From the NCBI RefSeq assembly GCF_000425165.1, contig NZ_AULG01000022.1, forward strand, positions 1 through 64,000: a stretch of 64,000 bases of DNA, given 5' to 3'. Positions 43,537-55,700 of this stretch are shown here, piece after piece. Within the stretch, counting starts at the first letter, position 1. Each line of letters starts with the position of its first letter. A model generated the notes under the pieces. The model was not told where the DNA came from. It made no database searches and saw only the letters and a program-made list of their open reading frames with translations. The position numbers and the translations under genes were made by a program. The stretch is from Photobacterium halotolerans DSM 18316 (GTDB taxonomy: Bacteria > Pseudomonadota > Gammaproteobacteria > Enterobacterales > Vibrionaceae).

Positions 43537-44730
43537 ATGCGCCATTCACTTGTACTCGTTATTAATTCCGGAAGCTCTTCGCTTAAATTTGCTTTGATCG
43601 ATGCCGTCAGCGGTGATGCAAGACTGACAGGGCTGGGGGAGTGTTTCGGTCTCAGCGATGCCTCTGTCAGCTGGAAATATGACGGCGAGAAGTCCAGCTT
43701 TGCGCTGGAAGCGACAGGCAATCACCATCAGCAGGCGATTGATCGTCTGGTGCTATTGCTCGATGAACTGGGCCTGAAGCAGGACATCATTGCCATCGGC
43801 CACCGTGTGGTCCATGGCGGCGAGCGTTTCAGTGAAACCGTGAAAATCGATGAACATGTGCTGACTGAGATTGAAGCGCTGAGCGAGCTGGCCCCCCTGC
43901 ATAACCCGGCGCACGTTATCGGCATTCGCGCGGCCATCAGTGCATTCCCATACCTGCCGCAGTACGCCGTGTTCGACACCGCCTTTCATCAAAGTATGCC
44001 GGCCAAAGCGTATCGCTATGCGTTGCCTCAGAAGCTCTATCAGGACTTTGGTATCCGTCGCTATGGTTTTCACGGCACCAGCCATTTCTTTGTCAGCCAG
44101 GAAGCGGCTAAACAGCTGGGCAAACCGGCAGAAAAAACCAATGTGATCACCGTGCATTTAGGCAACGGCGCCTCGATTTGTGCGGTGCGTAATGGCCAGA
44201 GTGTTGATACCAGTATGGGTTTTACCCCAACCGCCGGTCTGATGATGGGCACCCGTTGCGGCGATTTAGACCCGGGTATTGTGGATTTCCTGATCAACAA
44301 AGGCTGGAGTCAGGCTGAGGTGCAGCAGACGCTGAACAAAGAAGCGGGCTTCCTGGGTGTCTCTGGTTTAACCAGCGACTGCCGCGGCATTGTTGAAGCC
44401 ATGGAAGAAGGTCATGCCGGTGCGAAACTGGCGTTTGAAATCTTTACTTACCGGGTGGCGAAATACATTGCCTCTTACATGGTGGCGCTGGACGAACTGG
44501 ATGCCATCGTATTTACTGGCGGTATCGGTGAAAACTCCCTGCCAGTGCGCAGTGAAGTGCTTAAGTATCTGAAAATTTTCGGCTACCGCGAAGATACCAC
44601 CGGTAATGCGAACGCCCGCTTCGGCGCAAAAGGCGTGATCACTAAACCTAATACTCCTATGGCGATGGTGATTCCAACCAATGAAGAATGGGTGATCGCC
44701 AGAGAATCCATGGCGCTATTGCATGCCTGA
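43537..44730 (+). CDS. ackA: AckA, acetate kinase
   Basis: 397 residues from ATG 43537 (GGTGGA upstream), which places MRHSLVLVINSGSSSLKFAL at the normal N terminus; an in-frame codon 54 bases upstream is rejected. Conserved segments are IGHRVVHGG, YGFHGTSHFFV (catalytic His), TSMGFTPTAGLMMGTRCGDLDPG and IVFTGGIGENS. The enzyme interconverts acetate plus ATP and acetyl phosphate plus ADP. No pta gene is adjacent, so this is a chromosome II copy probably additional to the ackA-pta pair usual on chromosome I. It is followed by a strong terminator. Confidence 0.96.
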   Translation: MRHSLVLVINSGSSSLKFALIDAVSGDARLTGLGECFGLSDASVSWKYDGEKSSFALEATGNHHQQAIDRLVLLLDELGLKQDIIAIGHRVVHGGERFSETVKIDEHVLTEIEALSELAPLHNPAHVIGIRAAISAFPYLPQYAVFDTAFHQSMPAKAYRYALPQKLYQDFGIRRYGFHGTSHFFVSQEAAKQLGKPAEKTNVITVHLGNGASICAVRNGQSVDTSMGFTPTAGLMMGTRCGDLDPGIVDFLINKGWSQAEVQQTLNKEAGFLGVSGLTSDCRGIVEAMEEGHAGAKLAFEIFTYRVAKYIASYMVALDELDAIVFTGGIGENSLPVRSEVLKYLKIFGYREDTTGNANARFGAKGVITKPNTPMAMVIPTNEEWVIARESMALLHA

Positions 44731-44755
44731 TTGAACATCCTTTTCTTTTCTGAAA

Positions 44756-44786
44756 AACGGCCCTGAGTTTCGCTCAGGGCCGTTTT
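44756..44786 (+). terminator. Terminator of ackA
   Basis: AACGGCCCTGAG pairs with CTCAGGGCCGTT around TTTCG, followed by further T; a 12-bp stem, very strong. Confidence 0.94.
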
Positions 44787-45123
44787 TTATGCCGTTTATA
44801 TGTCATTGCCTGTTTTTTATTCAGATCTTTCAGTCCTTGTTAAAGGTGTGTCAATTTAATGTCGCTGAATAAATTGTCGCCACTACTGAAAGCGATTTCC
44901 TGACGTGAGCGATGCACATTTCAAATAAGTTGTGCTCATTCTTTTCAGTGTGTGTATTGGCTTGTCCTGTGATTGTTTGCCGGTTTTTGTTCAGTAAAGA
45001 AACGGATGCAGAAATCGGTGCAAAACATGGGGGTAGAGAGGCTGATGGTATTTATTTTTCATCAACATCACCGGCTGATTGAAGGCAGGATCGCACATTT
45101 ATATCGTTATTTATGTTGGTGCT
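44787..45123. other. Region upstream of cdiB, presumed promoter
   Basis: 337 bases with no credible open frame. It is AT-rich at 44800-44900 and must hold the promoter of the cdiBAI operon. No recognisable operator was found. Confidence 0.4.
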
Positions 45124-46767
45124 ATGCTGATTCGTTTTGCTTCGATCTGTTTCTCTCTGATTGCTTTCTCTTCTTCTGCCGCCCTGCTTTCCCCTGCGGT
45201 AAAAAGTGATATTGAGACTGAGCAGGCAAAACGCCTGCAATCGCTTGAGGCATCCCGACAGGCGATAGAGCAGTTGCAAGCCTTGCCACTGCCAGCACCT
45301 GTCCTGCCAGCTCAGGATGCGCAATGTTTTGTAATTCAAAAGCTGACGCTGCGCGGCAATCAACATATCGCGACAGAGATTTTACTGGCGGCGATCGATT
45401 TCAGAGCCGGAGACTGCATCGGCATTAAAGCCATCAACAATATGCTGAAAATCGTCACTAACACCTATATCGACAAGGCTTATGTGACGTCCAGGGCAGT
45501 GCTGTTACCGCAGAATCTCTCCAATGGTGAACTGGTTGTCGACGTGCTGGAAGGCAAGCTGGAAAGCCTGCAGGAAAACGGCATGCCATCATCCGGTTTG
45601 CAGCTCCTTTTCCCCGGGGAAAGTGGCCGGATTTTAAATTTGCGGGATGTCGAGCAGACGCTGGATCAAATGAACCGTTTGTCCCGCTATAACGCGACGG
45701 TGCAAATGCTGCCCGGCACCCGGCCCGGTTTCAGTCTGGTCGATATTCAGGCCAGAGCGGGCGTATGGTGGCGGGGCGAGCTGGGTTACAGCAATTCAGG
45801 GCAGGACAGCACAGGCAAGGAGCAACTCTCCGTCACGCTGGTGGCTGAAGATCTTTTAGGGCTTTACGAGAGCTGGAGCCTGTCCGGTGCCAAAAGTGCT
45901 GAATTTGTCGATAGCCGGGACAGCCAGAGCCTGCAGCTGGGATGGGGAATGCCGTTCGGTTACTGGACCCTGAACTACCAGTACGCCTACAGCGATTATT
46001 TGACCACGGTAAACAGCCAGAATTTCTCGTTCGAATCCAGCGGTAAAACCCAAAGGCACGCACTCGATAGCCAATGGTTATTTCATCGCGACAGTATCAG
46101 TAAGTCTTCACTTCGGGTGGTGCTCGGGTATGACCACGAGAAAAATTTTATCGACAAAACTTTACTGAACGGCAGCAGTAATGAACGCGCGTCGGTGACG
46201 CTTGCCGCCGAACACAGCACGCGGCTGGCTGGCGGGTTTCTGACGATGTCGCCCTTATATGAGCGCGGACTGGCCATTCCCGGCTATCGCACTGTTCCCG
46301 GCAGTCCGGATGAGGAATTCAATAAGGGCACAGTCACGGTGAACTATACCTATCCCCTGTCGCCGGATTGGTCGTTCTCGACCACGCTGTTTACCCAAAT
46401 TGCCGCCAAGTCATTGCCCGGCAGTGAGCGATTGAGTATCGGTGGCGAATATTCGGTGCGTGGTTTTCAAGGGCAATCGCTGTCGGGAGACGCCGGCTAC
46501 TACTGGCGTAACGACCTGAACTACCACCTGGGGCAATGGCCTTATCTGGGGCAACTGGATCTGAATATTGCGCTCGATACCGGGGCGATACATCCCGACA
46601 ACACCGACCCCTTTGAACGGGGTCACTTAACCGGCGGGGCGGTGGGGCTGCGTGCGCAGTCGGGCGTTTACCAGAGCACTGTTTTGGCGGGCTGGCCCAT
46701 CGAACATCCTTCCTGGATGTCGGCGGATGATTATAGCCTGAATTACCGTTTTTCACTGAGATTCTGA
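45124..46767 (+). CDS. cdiB: CdiB, two-partner secretion outer-membrane transporter (ShlB/FhaC/HecB family)
   Basis: 547 residues from ATG 45124, which begins a normal signal peptide (MLIRFASICFSLIAFSSSAA); the frame continues upstream only to a TTG. The order is an N-terminal helix with a Gln-rich plug (EASRQAIEQLQALPLPAP), two POTRA domains (FVIQKLTLRGNQHIATEIL; SNGELVVDVLEGKLE), and a 16-strand barrel. The barrel carries the family motif SIGGEYSVRGFQGQSLSGDAGYYWRNDL in its inward loop and a C-terminal Phe (YRFSLRF). It exports CdiA across the outer membrane. Its stop is 17 bases before the cdiA start, so both are one operon of the cdiB-cdiA-cdiI order. Confidence 0.95.
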   Translation: MLIRFASICFSLIAFSSSAALLSPAVKSDIETEQAKRLQSLEASRQAIEQLQALPLPAPVLPAQDAQCFVIQKLTLRGNQHIATEILLAAIDFRAGDCIGIKAINNMLKIVTNTYIDKAYVTSRAVLLPQNLSNGELVVDVLEGKLESLQENGMPSSGLQLLFPGESGRILNLRDVEQTLDQMNRLSRYNATVQMLPGTRPGFSLVDIQARAGVWWRGELGYSNSGQDSTGKEQLSVTLVAEDLLGLYESWSLSGAKSAEFVDSRDSQSLQLGWGMPFGYWTLNYQYAYSDYLTTVNSQNFSFESSGKTQRHALDSQWLFHRDSISKSSLRVVLGYDHEKNFIDKTLLNGSSNERASVTLAAEHSTRLAGGFLTMSPLYERGLAIPGYRTVPGSPDEEFNKGTVTVNYTYPLSPDWSFSTTLFTQIAAKSLPGSERLSIGGEYSVRGFQGQSLSGDAGYYWRNDLNYHLGQWPYLGQLDLNIALDTGAIHPDNTDPFERGHLTGGAVGLRAQSGVYQSTVLAGWPIEHPSWMSADDYSLNYRFSLRF

Positions 46768-46784
46768 ATTTTTCCGAGGGCAGC

Positions 46785-49700
46785 ATGCGGTATCGCAATC
46801 ATAAATTTACGCAAGTACTGACTTACGTTATGTGCTGGATGCTGGCGACTCAGCCGGTCTGGGCAACGATTCAGGTCGATACCACAGGCAAGAACACCAC
46901 CACGCTCTCTGCCGCGGCTAACGGCGTGCCTGTGGTGAACATTGCCGCCCCCAATGCCAGTGGTTTATCGCATAACCAGTTTCAGCAATACCATGTCGGC
47001 AAAGAAGGGCTGATCCTCAATAATTCGACCGAAAAGCTGGCGCAATCTCAGTTGGGCGGTTATTTGCAGGGTAACAGTCATCTGAACGGGCAGGCCGCCT
47101 CTGTCATTCTCAATGAAGTCACCGGTGCCAGCCGCAGCCAGTTGAATGGCTATACCGAAGTGTTTGGCCGGCAAGCGAACGTCATTGTTGCCAACCCCTA
47201 TGGTATTACCTGCAACGGCTGCGGTTTTCTCAATACGCCGCGTGCCACCTTAACCACGGGCGTACCGCAGTTTCAGAACGGCTTACTGAGCGGCTTTGAT
47301 ATTCGCCAGGGCGATGTCACTGTCACCGGGCAGGGGCTGGATGGTACACAGCAGGACTATTTCGATATTCTGGCCCGCACGGCAAAAATCAATGCGGACA
47401 TTCATGCCAACAACCTGTCTGTCGTTACCGGCCCAAACCAAATTGATTATCTGACCAATGAAGTCACAGCCACGCATGATGTGAAAGATAAGCCTGTACT
47501 GGCAATCGATTCCTCGGCGCTGGGCGGCATGTATGCCGGACGGATTTCGCTGGTGGCGACAGAACAGGGCGTCGGCGTGAATACTGGCAAGCTGTTCAGC
47601 TCGGTGGGCGATATTCAGCTCTCCGCAGACGGCCAGATTACCTTAGGGGATGTCAGCAGTAAGCGAGATATCACACTCAGCACTCAACGAGATATCGCTC
47701 TATCAGGAATTCAAAGCGCTACTCGTGATATCGACCTGACTGCGGCAAATATTGATGTTTATTCACAGCTTGTCGCTGGTGGCGCATTAAATGTTCAATC
47801 GGACACACTCTCTCTCATTGATGCCAGCGTTGATGTCTCGGAGGTGGGCGGACAAACCGCTGACATTACCCTAGATGATCAAAGCCAACTTACCGCGCAA
47901 ACACTCAACCTTACTGGCTTGAATACGCTATCCAATGCTGGAGATCTCAGCGCCTCGCAATCAGTACAAATCAGCGGACAGGAAGTGGTGTTAACGGGGG
48001 ATGGTCAGCTTCAAACTAAGCAGCTTGGTATAGAAGGCGAATTAGTGTCGATAAGCACTACGCTCTACAGCGAGCAAGCCGAGCTTGATGCGACAGGAGA
48101 CATTCTGCTTGATCGAGATGGTGCGTTGATGTCGACCGGGGATGTGTTACTGACTGCTGAGCATGTTGAAATGGATGGCGAGATACATTCAACAAAATCG
48201 CTTATTGCACAAGCGCATGATTCTTTAACAATAAGAGGCGTTTTACAAGCGGATGATGTGATGTTGAGCGCACAAAAGCTGTCTCAGCAAGGTGAGGTCA
48301 TCGCGCAGAGCGATCTTGCGTTCACTGCGGAGCAAATGAGTCTTGAGTCGCAGATCAGTGCAGGCGGTGATATCACCATTGATGCGAGTACTGTTGATCT
48401 CTCTAATACTGTGCAGGCGGGGGCCGGAATTACTATCTTGGCCAGTGATGAACTAACCCAAATTACGGGTGGGCAGTTACTAGCGGGTGATGTGCTTGAG
48501 CTGAATGCGGCCACCATGACCCTCGCAGGTAATAGTCATGCGAATGGGGATACTAGTCTTACCGCACAAGCGCTGGCCTTAAGTGGTGGGCATCAAGCCA
48601 TCGGCCACTACATTATCAGTAGTGATACGCTCACTCAACACGGAATCCTGGCAGCTAATGGCGATATCACCCTGACACAAACTGATGTCACTGAGCTGTC
48701 AGGGTCGGTGCAATCTGGCACATCGCTTTCCGTTGAGGCTAATACGTTAAATCAGGAGGGTGAGCTAAGTAGCGGCTCAGAGATGCAAATTACTGCTGCC
48801 GAAGCTGATATTCAAGGGAGTGTGTCATCAGGAGGCGCATTGACCCTTGATGCCAAAGCTTTGACGTTGCAAGGCCAAGCTTTGGCTTCGGGTGAGGTAA
48901 CTGTGGCAGCCGATGAAGTCATTATTGCCGGAGAGCTAAAATCAGCACAAGCCCTGACACTTAATGCAAACGGTTTGTTAAACACGCAGGTCGATAGCAT
49001 TATTCAGGGCCGACAATCCTTAACATTTGTGACTCAAGATTTTCAGAATTCAGGAGAGCTTCTTAGTGGTGGTGATATTGATATAACTACCAACTCTTTA
49101 ACTCATCGGGAGATAATTGAATCCGGTCAATCTGTGAATATCGACACAGAGACTATGAAACAACAATCGGTAATAACGGCTAATCAAAATCTGACACTGG
49201 ATGTGAATTACGCCCTTTCCAATCATGGTGATTTACAGGCAGGCGGTGACTTGTTGCTTTCTGCTCAGTCATTGGTGAACAAAGGGGAAATAAATTCAGG
49301 TAATCACACGATATTAACATTGACACAAGGGTTAACGAATCAATCAGATGGGATTATCTCTGGGCTTAATACCGATTTTACTGCAAGTAATATTATTAAT
49401 GATGGTACGCTTCAAGCGCTCAATAGCTTAAGTTTTACCGCAAACTCAATAAATAATATTGGCACTATGATTGGGCTTGATAACCTCACTACTCAGTTAT
49501 CGGGTACGTTGGTTAATAATGGTCTCGTGTATTCAGGCAATGATGCCAGACTGTACAGTAATCGTTTAGACAACTACAGTGATATTCTGGCCGGAAACTC
49601 TCTTATCATTGCTAAGAATGACAGTTTGCAAAAAAACACCAGTGTATTAAACAGTTCGGCTACTATTGAGTCATTGGGCGGAGATATCCGTATTTATACC

Positions 49701-52700
49701 GGTACGTTGACGAATGAAAGGACAACATTAGAGGTTAAGCAAAGCATTACAGATTATCGAGGGCAAATTCCAAATGGAGGAGGTGATTCATATTGGGTTG
49801 AAGAAGACAGTGGTTTGGCTCCAGAATTTATTAAAGCGTACGAGTGTCCAGGAGGCGGAGGTTTCTCTCCTCAATGCCCTAGTAATTACGATTTTCTGGT
49901 AATGTCAGTTGAAGGAAAAATCAATAAACATTTAGCGGAAATTGAAAAAAACGAGTTCGTAAGTGCTTCTGATAGTTCATATTTGATTGCAGCTAATAAT
50001 ATTGTGATTGGTGCTGATAATGTTAATAATGTGGCATCACAAATGGCGGGTAAAAATGTCACGATTTCTAGTGATAATTTAATAAATACAGGCTATAGCT
50101 TCGGTCAAGAGGAAACTTACTATACGTACAACTACAATAATCGCTATCAGAAAAATTACAGAACAGTTGACTTTGAGTTTGAATTAGCAGGTGCTGATAG
50201 CTCATATACAAGTCTTGGTAGCCTTAATTCTTCTATTACAGCAACTAATAAAGTCACACTGAATGTAGATAATAAAGTTAACAACTCAACTATCCAGTCT
50301 AATGCGGAAAAAGTATCACCATTAGGTGGCACCAATAATGTGGTGGCAACTGGCAATGCGAACGTATCAGGATCCTCGGATTTTTCAGTTGCTAATATTG
50401 TTGCTGTGAATTCTGTTTCAATTTCGTTGTCAGCAATTAATGACATTCCGTTCCCCGATTTCCGCCTGCCGACCAGCCCGAACGGCCTGTTCGTGTATAA
50501 CAATGGCCCGGACAGTCAGTATCTGATTGAAACCAATCCGGCACTGACCCATCTGGATCAGTTTCTGGGATCGGATTACTTCTTCGACAGCATAGGTTTC
50601 GATCCGCAAAAAGATCTCAAGGTGCTGGGGGATGCCTTCTATGACACCCGCACCATCACCTCAGCCATTTTCGAACAAACGGGTCAGCGTTATCTGAATG
50701 ACGATGTCGGCACAGATCTTGACCAGATGCAGCAACTGCTGGACAGCGCAGGCCAGCAGAAAAACAGCCTGAATCTGCAGGCCGGGGTGGCACTGACGCC
50801 GGAGCAGGTCGCCGGACTGACGCAGGATATTGTCTGGTGGGAACCGGTTGAAGTGAACGGCCAGCAGGTGCTGGCACCCAAGCTCTATCTGTCGCAAGTG
50901 ACGCAGGACAATATCAGCGGCGGCGCGTTGATCAGCGGTGCAGAGGTGTATGCCTCGGCGGGCAATATCATCAACAGCGGCCAGATGGACAGCAAGGGCA
51001 AACTGCATCTGGTCAGTGATGACAGGATCAGCAACCTGGGCGGCAGCATCACCGCGGGTGGCGATATTGAGATGAATGCCGTCAATGACATCGAAAATAT
51101 CAGCGGCCAGATCGCCGGTGAAAATATCGCACTCAGCACGGAAAAGGGTGACATCATCAACCGTACTGAGGTTGAGCGCGTCAGCATCACGCAGAGCGGC
51201 GCAGTGACCACGGCCGATGATGCCAGCGGTGTGGTATACACCGATACCCGAGTCGGCGAGACGGCCAGCATTAACGGACGCGGTACGGTCACTATGAATG
51301 CTGGTGGCTCGATTAAAAATACCGCCGCGAATGTTACTGCCGGTGGTGACCTCAGCTTGACCGCCGAAAAAGACATCATAGTGACCGCGGAAACCCAGCG
51401 CGATTACATCAAAACCGGTGATCAGGAACACCTGGATGTTACCGTGCTGGGATCCGGTTTATCGTCCGGCGGCAATCTGAGTGTTGATGCCGGAGAAAAT
51501 ATTGCCGTGACTGCATCGGACATGTATGCAGAGGGCGGGCTGGCGATGGTTGCCGGGTGGGACGTTGCGCTCAATACCCTGGTGAATGAAGTCTTCAGCA
51601 GTGAGGAAACGCACAACAGTCAGTCGGTCAGTCACATCAGGCAGCATCAGGGTACGCAGCTGGCGGCCAATGATGGTGTGTTCATTCAGTCCGGCAACGA
51701 TTTCACGGCAACCGGCAGCCAGATGTCGACGCAAGGTGACGTGGTTGCGCTGGCGAAGGGCGATATCACTTTTCAGGCCGTCAACGACAGTGAATACCAT
51801 TACGACCAATCCACGGAGAAGAAATCCTTTGGTCGCAAAGAAACGTCTATTCAGGAATCGCTGACCGAAACTGTGGTCGGTGCCGATGTCTCGGCGGGCG
51901 GCAAAATCATTGTCAAAGCCCAGAAGATTGACAGCGTTCAGACCGCAGGCGGTGACAGCGATATCACGATTGTCGGCTCCAACTTTACCGCGGGCGGGGG
52001 CATCGAAGCCTCGGCCGATGGTGATGTGACCGTCACCGCGCAGCAGTACCAGAGCTACAGCCGCGACGAGACCATCAAACAAGGCTTTGGCGGCCTGTCG
52101 GGTTCGCACAAATCCGAGGTGGATTCCGCCACCCTGCTTGATGCCAGCGGCATGATGAGCAGCGATAACATTGATATCACCTCAGGCAAGTCGATTACGC
52201 TGGTGGCCAGTGATATCGACGCGGACGGCGATATTACGGCCACCGCCGTCGATGAGGTGATCATCGCGGCCGGACAGGAAAGCCGTCAGCACGAAACATT
52301 CGAGCAGGAATACGGCGCCTTCAGCGGCGGCGATCTGTATTCGATGGACTCAGAACGTCAGGGTGAAATCCACAACACTGCCAGAGGCATCACCCTGACC
52401 TCCGGCGGCACAGTGAACATCAATGGCGGCAGTGTGAGCGTGATTGGCTCCGGTATTGATGCCGACGCCGATGTGAATCTGACGGCCGATACCGGCAGTA
52501 TTGATGTGCTGGCGGCGCAGGAAACCCACACCCGCTGGTCGGAATCAGAATCCCTGTCGGTCGGGCTGGGCGACACCCTGAAATCGCTGGTCAATCCGTT
52601 TGGTGCCACAGATTTTGACGGTGGTCAGGCCAAAGTGACACTGGCCAAAGCCGAGTACGAGAAAGCGGAACACAAAACAGACGCCACGACGCATCTGGGC

Positions 52701-55700
52701 TCATCCATTACGGGGAAAGGCACGGTGCTGATGGATGCCGCTGAAGACATTGTGATCCAAGGATCAGATGTGCTGGCCGACGCGGACGAAGACGGCCAGG
52801 GCAATATCGAACTGACCGCGGCGGAGAATGTGCTGATCCGCGAAGTGCTCGACACAGAATCGACCACCTCTTCCAGCATGCAGGGTGAAGCCGAGCTGAG
52901 CCTGGTGGTGCAGCATCAGGCTGTGGAAACGGGCAAAGCGGCGCTTGCACTGAAAGAGTCTGCTGAAAAGCTCAAACAGGCGGAAAAGGATTACCGTCAG
53001 TACCAGAAACAAGTCGACAGCCTTGAGCAGACGCTGTCTGAGCTGGAACAGGCACTGGCGAACAATACACCGGGTGTGAACGCGGCAGATATTGCCGAGC
53101 TGCAAGGCATCATCAGTGATGTCAAAAGTGATGAGGCGTTCTATCTCGCCAGCATTACACTGGCGACAGTGGATGTGGCGTCGAAAACCACCTTGTTGAT
53201 GAAGCAGGGAGCCGCCGCAGCGCAAAGCACCAGTACACTTGGGGTCGATGCGGGTCTCCATCTTGATATGTCAGTTACTCAGACCGACAGCAAGAGCACC
53301 AGCTCAACCGCACGAGGCTCGTCACTCGCGGGTCAGAATATCATCGTCAATTCCGGTACCCAGAGCGACCAGCAGATTCTGGTGCAGGGCAGCTCGCTCA
53401 CCGCCAAAGAGGGCGTGACGCTGGATGGCGGTACGGTCAGTGTACTGGCCGCTGAACAAACACAGCAAAGTCAGTCCCAGACGGAAAGCGGCACCATCAG
53501 CGCGTCGATGACGGTGCACGGCAGCAGTACGGGCGGCAGTCTCAACGCCAGCCTGAATCAGTCGGAGCAGCGCAGCCAGTCGACCACGTATGTCAACAGC
53601 GGGGTGTCGGGTAATAACATCACCATCAATTCCCGTGGTGATACCAATATTCAAGGTGCCAATGTCGATGCCGCTGAGTCGCTGAACCTGGATATCGGCG
53701 GCGATCTCAATGTGGCTTCAGTGCAGGATCGCCACAGTTCAAGCAATCAGGGGGCCGGTATCAGCGGCGGTGTCAGCCTGAGCGGCCAGGGAGACACTAC
53801 CGGCAGTAATGGCGGCCTGAACGCCAGCAGCGGCCGTGTTATCAGCTCGGAAACCCAGCTCACCACCCTCACCTCGGGCGGCACGGCTGAGATCAAGGTT
53901 GCGGGCAACACCGACATTACCGGCGCGCTCATTGCCACCGTCGATGAAGAGGGTAACGATCTCGGTAACCTGACGTTCAACACCGGCAGCCTGAGTTACA
54001 GCGATCTCAACAACACCGACTACCGTCAGGACCAGTCGGCAGGCCTCACCACCAGCGTCGGGGTGCAGCAAGGGGGTATCGATTCCACCTACAACAGTAG
54101 CAACCTGCAGTACACCAGCACCTCGTCTTACAGCAAAGACAAGACCCTCGCAACCTTGGGACAAGGCGAGATCACCCTGAGCGATGACAGCGACCTCACG
54201 GCGCTGAACCGAGATACCAGCACTACCAGCCGGGAGCTGTTCGAAGTCGACCGCCAGCAGGGCAATGTGGATGTCACCCTCGACCACCGCCTGCTGACGG
54301 AAGAAGGGCGCAATAACATTGCCGAGGATGTGAAGCGGAATGGCATCTTTGTCGATGCCGTCATGGATGTGGCACAGAAAGAAAGCATCGGCCTGCTGGG
54401 TGATGCCGAAAACGGTGTAGAGAATTTCTTTGCCCATCAGGATAACAAACAGAAATTCTTCACCGCTACCAGAGACTTTGTCACCGGGCCAGAGAATGCG
54501 GCACTGGTCGCTGTGCTGAACGACAGCCACGCCACCCCGGCGCAAAAACATAGACTACGCGCGTTGTCAGGATATATCTCTGCTGAACTGGGCATCACCC
54601 CTGCAGAATCCCTGCTGGCCGTGGTTGAAACCTATGGTGATCAAGTCACCAAAGGGGCGTATGCCAACGGCACCCTGTACATCAACGACAGTGAACACTC
54701 TCGCCTTGAAGATGCGGTCAACACAGTCGGCCATGAAACTCAGCACCATATAGACGCGCAGCGCGGGCATCAGGGTGACGGTGAGACTTACGAACAGAAC
54801 CGCGAGCAGTATGCCGAGGTGATGGGGGAAGCCACGGACGATTACCTGAGCTTCAACTACAGCAATGCCGGTCATGGCGAATTTGGCGGCTGGAATACCC
54901 AGAACGGCACCCAGGGCAGCGAGCTGATTTCGCAAAACCAAAGTCGTTTTGACCACGACAGGCAAAACGGGCAGATGGATTTCCGCTTGCCGAATGAAAA
55001 AGAGCAGCATGCCCTGAACAAACTGGCCGGGGATGACCCGGCAAAACAACGGGAACTGCTAAGCGCCGCCTGCGCGATGATCAAGTGCTCGGCAGAGTTT
55101 GCTTATGGGAGTGATGAGTATGAGTATTACCGGGCGCTGGAGGATGAAGGTGCGAATCATCAGGATGCTCAGGCAGTTCTTGCAAATTACAGCGACAAGG
55201 TTTTAACCCAAGGGGAGACTTATCCGGCAGTTAAGTGGGAAACCTACGAAGATTTATACCAGTACACAGAGCAAGACCGGATATCTGATGCAGAGCAGCT
55301 TGTTTACAATCACCAGACTTTTGACAGAACGGCTTGGTTGGAAGGACAGGGTCTTACCCCGGAACAAGCCGGAGTCATTCTGGCGCTAGGTGGTGTCGCA
55401 GCGGCTGTTATCGATGGTAAAAGCGGCAAGATAAAGCAGTCGAAGTTACCGAAGAATACATCGGCGTCAAGGGAGCATGCGCAGAGCAATGTTCAGGGTG
55501 GTGCTGGGGCGAATGCAGATGGTAGGATGCAGGGTGAGGGTGTTGTTCTAAATACTTCTTCTGCGACTAGAGCGCGTATCGAAGCGAATATCGCAGAGAG
55601 TAGGGTGGCGAGAGAGTCTTCTAATTTCGATATTCATTTTAAAGTCGAAGGACGGGTTCAGGAAGAGTTAGGAATCTGGCCACCGAATCGTGGTTTTTAT

